A stretch of DNA of 64,000 nucleotides from Glaciecola sp964195425 (GTDB lineage Bacteria > Pseudomonadota > Gammaproteobacteria > Enterobacterales > Alteromonadaceae): assembly GCA_964195425.1 (NCBI GenBank), contig CAXMOM010000027.1, positions 124,001 through 188,000 on the forward strand, given 5' to 3'. Positions 61,866-64,000 of this stretch are shown here, one piece after another. How positions within the stretch are numbered: the first letter of the stretch is position 1; each line of letters starts with the position of its first letter. The translations under genes and the position numbers were made by a program. The notes beneath the pieces are model-generated. The model was not told the DNA's origin. It searched no databases and worked only from the letters and a program-made list of their open reading frames with translations.

Positions 61866-63314
61866 ATGAAGATATTACATACTACTTTTTTACTAACATG
61901 CTTATGCCTCACAAATAGCGCTGACGCAAAGCAGGACAATGACAATGACACTCATATGAAACATAATAAAACCAAAATAATGACGCTAATTAAACCACAA
62001 CACGCAATAGTGAGCTTCGATCAAATTCAGTTTAAGTATAACAATGTCACTATACGCGGGTCGGACTGGGGCCGATTATCGGTTGATAGGAAGAAGCTGG
62101 CGCGCAAGTTTGGTCATGGCGCTTTTTATATCAATGTGATTTATCCGGATGGCAAAAATGGAGCTTTATGGTTGGTAGATAACCTATATATACCAGCAGC
62201 TCCATCTAACACGCGCCACCAAACTAAGTTTGTTACTGCGCATATTGACCTACGACCAAATGAGGAAGGTCGCCAAGGCACAATCAACACCTTAGATGCC
62301 GTGGTAGTGCTGTCAAAAAACATATTGCCGGTAAGTACTGAAATAATGGATTATGTTCAGAAGCAGACATCATCTAATGATTTTGAAGTGAATGAATTTA
62401 TTTCAAATGCGCAAGGAGACCTTGGTGATTCAGAAAATCCCAGTCAAAGTCCAAATGATACCCTGTCGATAAGTGAACCACCTCCACCTGTATATGTTCC
62501 CACTCAATCAGGGCTTGGGTTCGCTGCGCCAATTGCGGTTTACCAAGACGCTTTTCCCAATATTCAAAGCGCGATAAACCAGTGTGCGCCAATGGCTCAT
62601 GCTAATACGCTTAAATATTTGGAAAATCAATTTAACACATTACCTCTTATGTGGGATCTTCCCGAAGCTACTATTCCTGGCATCGGAAGAGTCGGCAGCT
62701 ATGATGATGTCCTGTTTTGGCAGCCGATACCGCAAAACAGTGTGATTGCACAAATTGACGCAAAAACCATGCGTAATGGTGTACTGGACGAAGATAGCGG
62801 ATCAGGTTCGAGCACATGCCAGAATATGAGAGGTGTGATGGCTTATTTGAACCAGAACAATCTTCACGCAGAGTTTAGTCATCAAGGCCGAGGCGACGAA
62901 TATGGGTATGGTAGTACTTGTGATTCTGCCGCAGGTGCCAATGTGGGTGAATTTTTGAGCTCAAATGAGGGAGAAAATCCAACATGGGAGTGGATTTTTG
63001 ATCAGTTGTCTAAGGGCTACGGACTTTCAATCGCCTTTGGCCGTTACGATTCTACTGGTAACCGCACCAGCGGTCATATGCTACGAGTGTGGGGAGCATC
63101 TCAAATTAATGATACTCGCTACCTTCATTTACTAGATGATGGGCAGCAAGGTTCAAATCAATCAGGGCTACAGTTGTTACAATATCGAGTTGAAGATACC
63201 GGTACCCCTGGTGACCCAGGCACGCCAGACGGAAGGCTTAATATTAATGGTACGACTTCTGAGATAGAGTTCGCCATTTCGATTAAAGCAAGGCCAACTT
63301 TGGCAGTATTATAA
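61866..63314 (+). CDS. Secreted protein with papain/C39-like cysteine peptidase signature
   Basis: A 482-residue exported protein with a signal peptide (about 1-21, ending NSADA). The N-terminal domain (about 45-160) is beta-rich and unrecognised. A Pro/Ser-rich linker (185-215) follows. The C-terminal domain holds Gln234-x5-Cys240 (NIQSAINQCAPMAHANTLKYL), His404 (TSGHMLRVWGAS) and Asp424/425 (LHLLDDG), the residue order of papain-fold enzymes. ATG 61866 follows TAGGA; an upstream start would bury the signal peptide. Enzyme activity is inferred from spacing only. Confidence 0.75.
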   Translation: MKILHTTFLLTCLCLTNSADAKQDNDNDTHMKHNKTKIMTLIKPQHAIVSFDQIQFKYNNVTIRGSDWGRLSVDRKKLARKFGHGAFYINVIYPDGKNGALWLVDNLYIPAAPSNTRHQTKFVTAHIDLRPNEEGRQGTINTLDAVVVLSKNILPVSTEIMDYVQKQTSSNDFEVNEFISNAQGDLGDSENPSQSPNDTLSISEPPPPVYVPTQSGLGFAAPIAVYQDAFPNIQSAINQCAPMAHANTLKYLENQFNTLPLMWDLPEATIPGIGRVGSYDDVLFWQPIPQNSVIAQIDAKTMRNGVLDEDSGSGSSTCQNMRGVMAYLNQNNLHAEFSHQGRGDEYGYGSTCDSAAGANVGEFLSSNEGENPTWEWIFDQLSKGYGLSIAFGRYDSTGNRTSGHMLRVWGASQINDTRYLHLLDDGQQGSNQSGLQLLQYRVEDTGTPGDPGTPDGRLNINGTTSEIEFAISIKARPTLAVL

Positions 63315-63325
63315 TAGTAAAATCG

Positions 63326-63346
63326 AGGCACCGGCGGGTGCCTTTT
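63326..63346 (+). terminator. Terminator after the secreted protein gene
   Basis: Arms AGGCACC and GGTGCCT enclose a GGCG loop, followed by four T. It is 11 bases past the stop codon at 63314. The stem is short but GC-rich. Confidence 0.75.
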
Positions 63347-63537
63347 AAGCTTGAAAAAAGTCGGGCCTGAGAGAACAACTTAAAAGTTTTGGTAGACTTT
63401 ATTTCGTAGCAAGAGGCGTGTAAATTTAGGTTTTTGCGATTAGAATCAATGGCTTACATCATAATATTGCAAGCAAATGTGCTATATAAAATGCCCATTA
63501 CTTTTCTCTTAATTTTAGGATAGTTGAGCTTTTTGCG

Positions 63538-63987
63538 TTAAAACAGAATGATGCTTGCTTCGTATTGCACAATTTGGAAAAGCCAGGTTACCGGGTAGCT
63601 CAACATCAAGAATACAAGTAATGCAATGATGGCTTGTCCCCAACTTCTCTTGTTTAGTATGCGATAAGAACGCCAACTCACCAACAACCATAAAAACGAC
63701 ACAATAATCCCACACGCAAATATCAATAAGCCATTGGTGACGGCGGAATTTGCAGCTATCGCTTGGTATTCAGGTAGACGTGTTTTATCCGAGTTAGTTA
63801 ATAATAGGTTGATAAAAGCAATGGCATGCTCAAAATCAGTCCCAAGATTATGTTTTAAATAGCCTTTACTCAGTAATGCACTAACTGACCAAATCAACAG
63901 ACTAATTCCAGTAAAATAGCATACTAGAGTGGTTTGTTGGCGATAAGTGGCAGTCCCTTTTACGAGCTTCCAAGAAATAAATATCAT
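63538..63987 (-). CDS. Hypothetical membrane protein (may extend past the window edge)
   Basis: At least 149 residues with about three to four membrane helices (TTLVCYFTGISLLIWSVSALL, NGLLIFACGIIVSFLWLLVSW, AIIALLVFLMLSYPVTWLFQIV). No family is recognised. ATG 63987 is the first start seen, but the frame stays open to the edge, so the true N-terminus may lie outside. It converges on the secreted peptidase-like gene. Confidence 0.6.
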   Translation of the reverse strand: MIFISWKLVKGTATYRQQTTLVCYFTGISLLIWSVSALLSKGYLKHNLGTDFEHAIAFINLLLTNSDKTRLPEYQAIAANSAVTNGLLIFACGIIVSFLWLLVSWRSYRILNKRSWGQAIIALLVFLMLSYPVTWLFQIVQYEASIILF

Positions 63988-64000
63988 CGCAGAAGAAACT

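Noticed and set aside
1..64000. CRISPR arrays
   Set aside because: No evenly spaced short repeats of 24-40 bases with unique spacers were seen. The repeats at 58-62 kb are few, unevenly spaced and of different lengths.

Overview
The window is a stretch of gammaproteobacterial chromosome, AT-leaning and densely coded. The block der-bamB-yfgM-hisS-ispG-rodZ-pilW-rlmN-ndk followed by fdx-hscA-hscB-iscA-iscU-iscS-iscR, and the block secF-secD-yajC-tgt, are typical gammaproteobacterial gene orders. A DUF3391-GspB protein paired with a GspA/ExeA ATPase, a VC0807-type membrane protein and a large TonB-dependent receptor point to a marine Alteromonadales relative (Alteromonas/Glaciecola-like). The genus cannot be fixed from the sequence alone.

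Layout. 1-9,700 (minus strand): housekeeping genes for ribosome assembly (der), outer-membrane assembly (bamB), isoprenoid synthesis (ispG), cell shape (rodZ), type IV pilus assembly (pilW with an unusual LysM tail) and rRNA/tRNA methylation (rlmN). 9,850-15,400: the complete ISC iron-sulfur operon with two adjacent IscR-type operators in front of iscR; no iscX follows fdx. 15,450-18,050: cysE, trmJ and divergent suhB. 18,100-20,800: a YceI / cytochrome b561 / YceI cluster and a YebE-like protein. 20,990-25,400: secF, secD, yajC, tgt.

25,600-35,210 is accessory material sitting between tgt and queA, genes that are usually neighbours. It holds a periplasmic catalase-family peroxidase, a decayed DUF1800/DUF1501 gene pair (two nonsense codons and a fusion of the two remnants), an M49-like zinc peptidase lipoprotein, a TonB-dependent receptor and a lipoprotein amidohydrolase. 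35,260-40,100: queA, a two-helix potassium channel with an RCK domain, a VC0807-family membrane protein and an alkaline phosphatase lipoprotein. 40,400-46,420: a LysR regulator, then leuABCD preceded by a leucine-rich leader peptide and an attenuator terminator. 46,430-52,220: gspA-gspB, srmB, rdgB, hemW. 52,240-57,720: two DUF1566 envelope proteins, a receiver-CheC/PAS signalling pair, and an lrgA-lrgB pair with an orphan gene in front.

58,045-64,000 lies beyond a CAU-anticodon tRNA (best read as tRNA-Ile2). It is repeat-rich and poor in recognisable genes: one tiny membrane protein, a three-gene envelope operon (beta-barrel plus two lipoproteins) bracketed by 161-bp direct repeats that are about 96% identical, a secreted protein with a papain-like Gln/Cys/His/Asp signature, and a membrane protein that may run off the edge. 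This is the most promising region for something undescribed.
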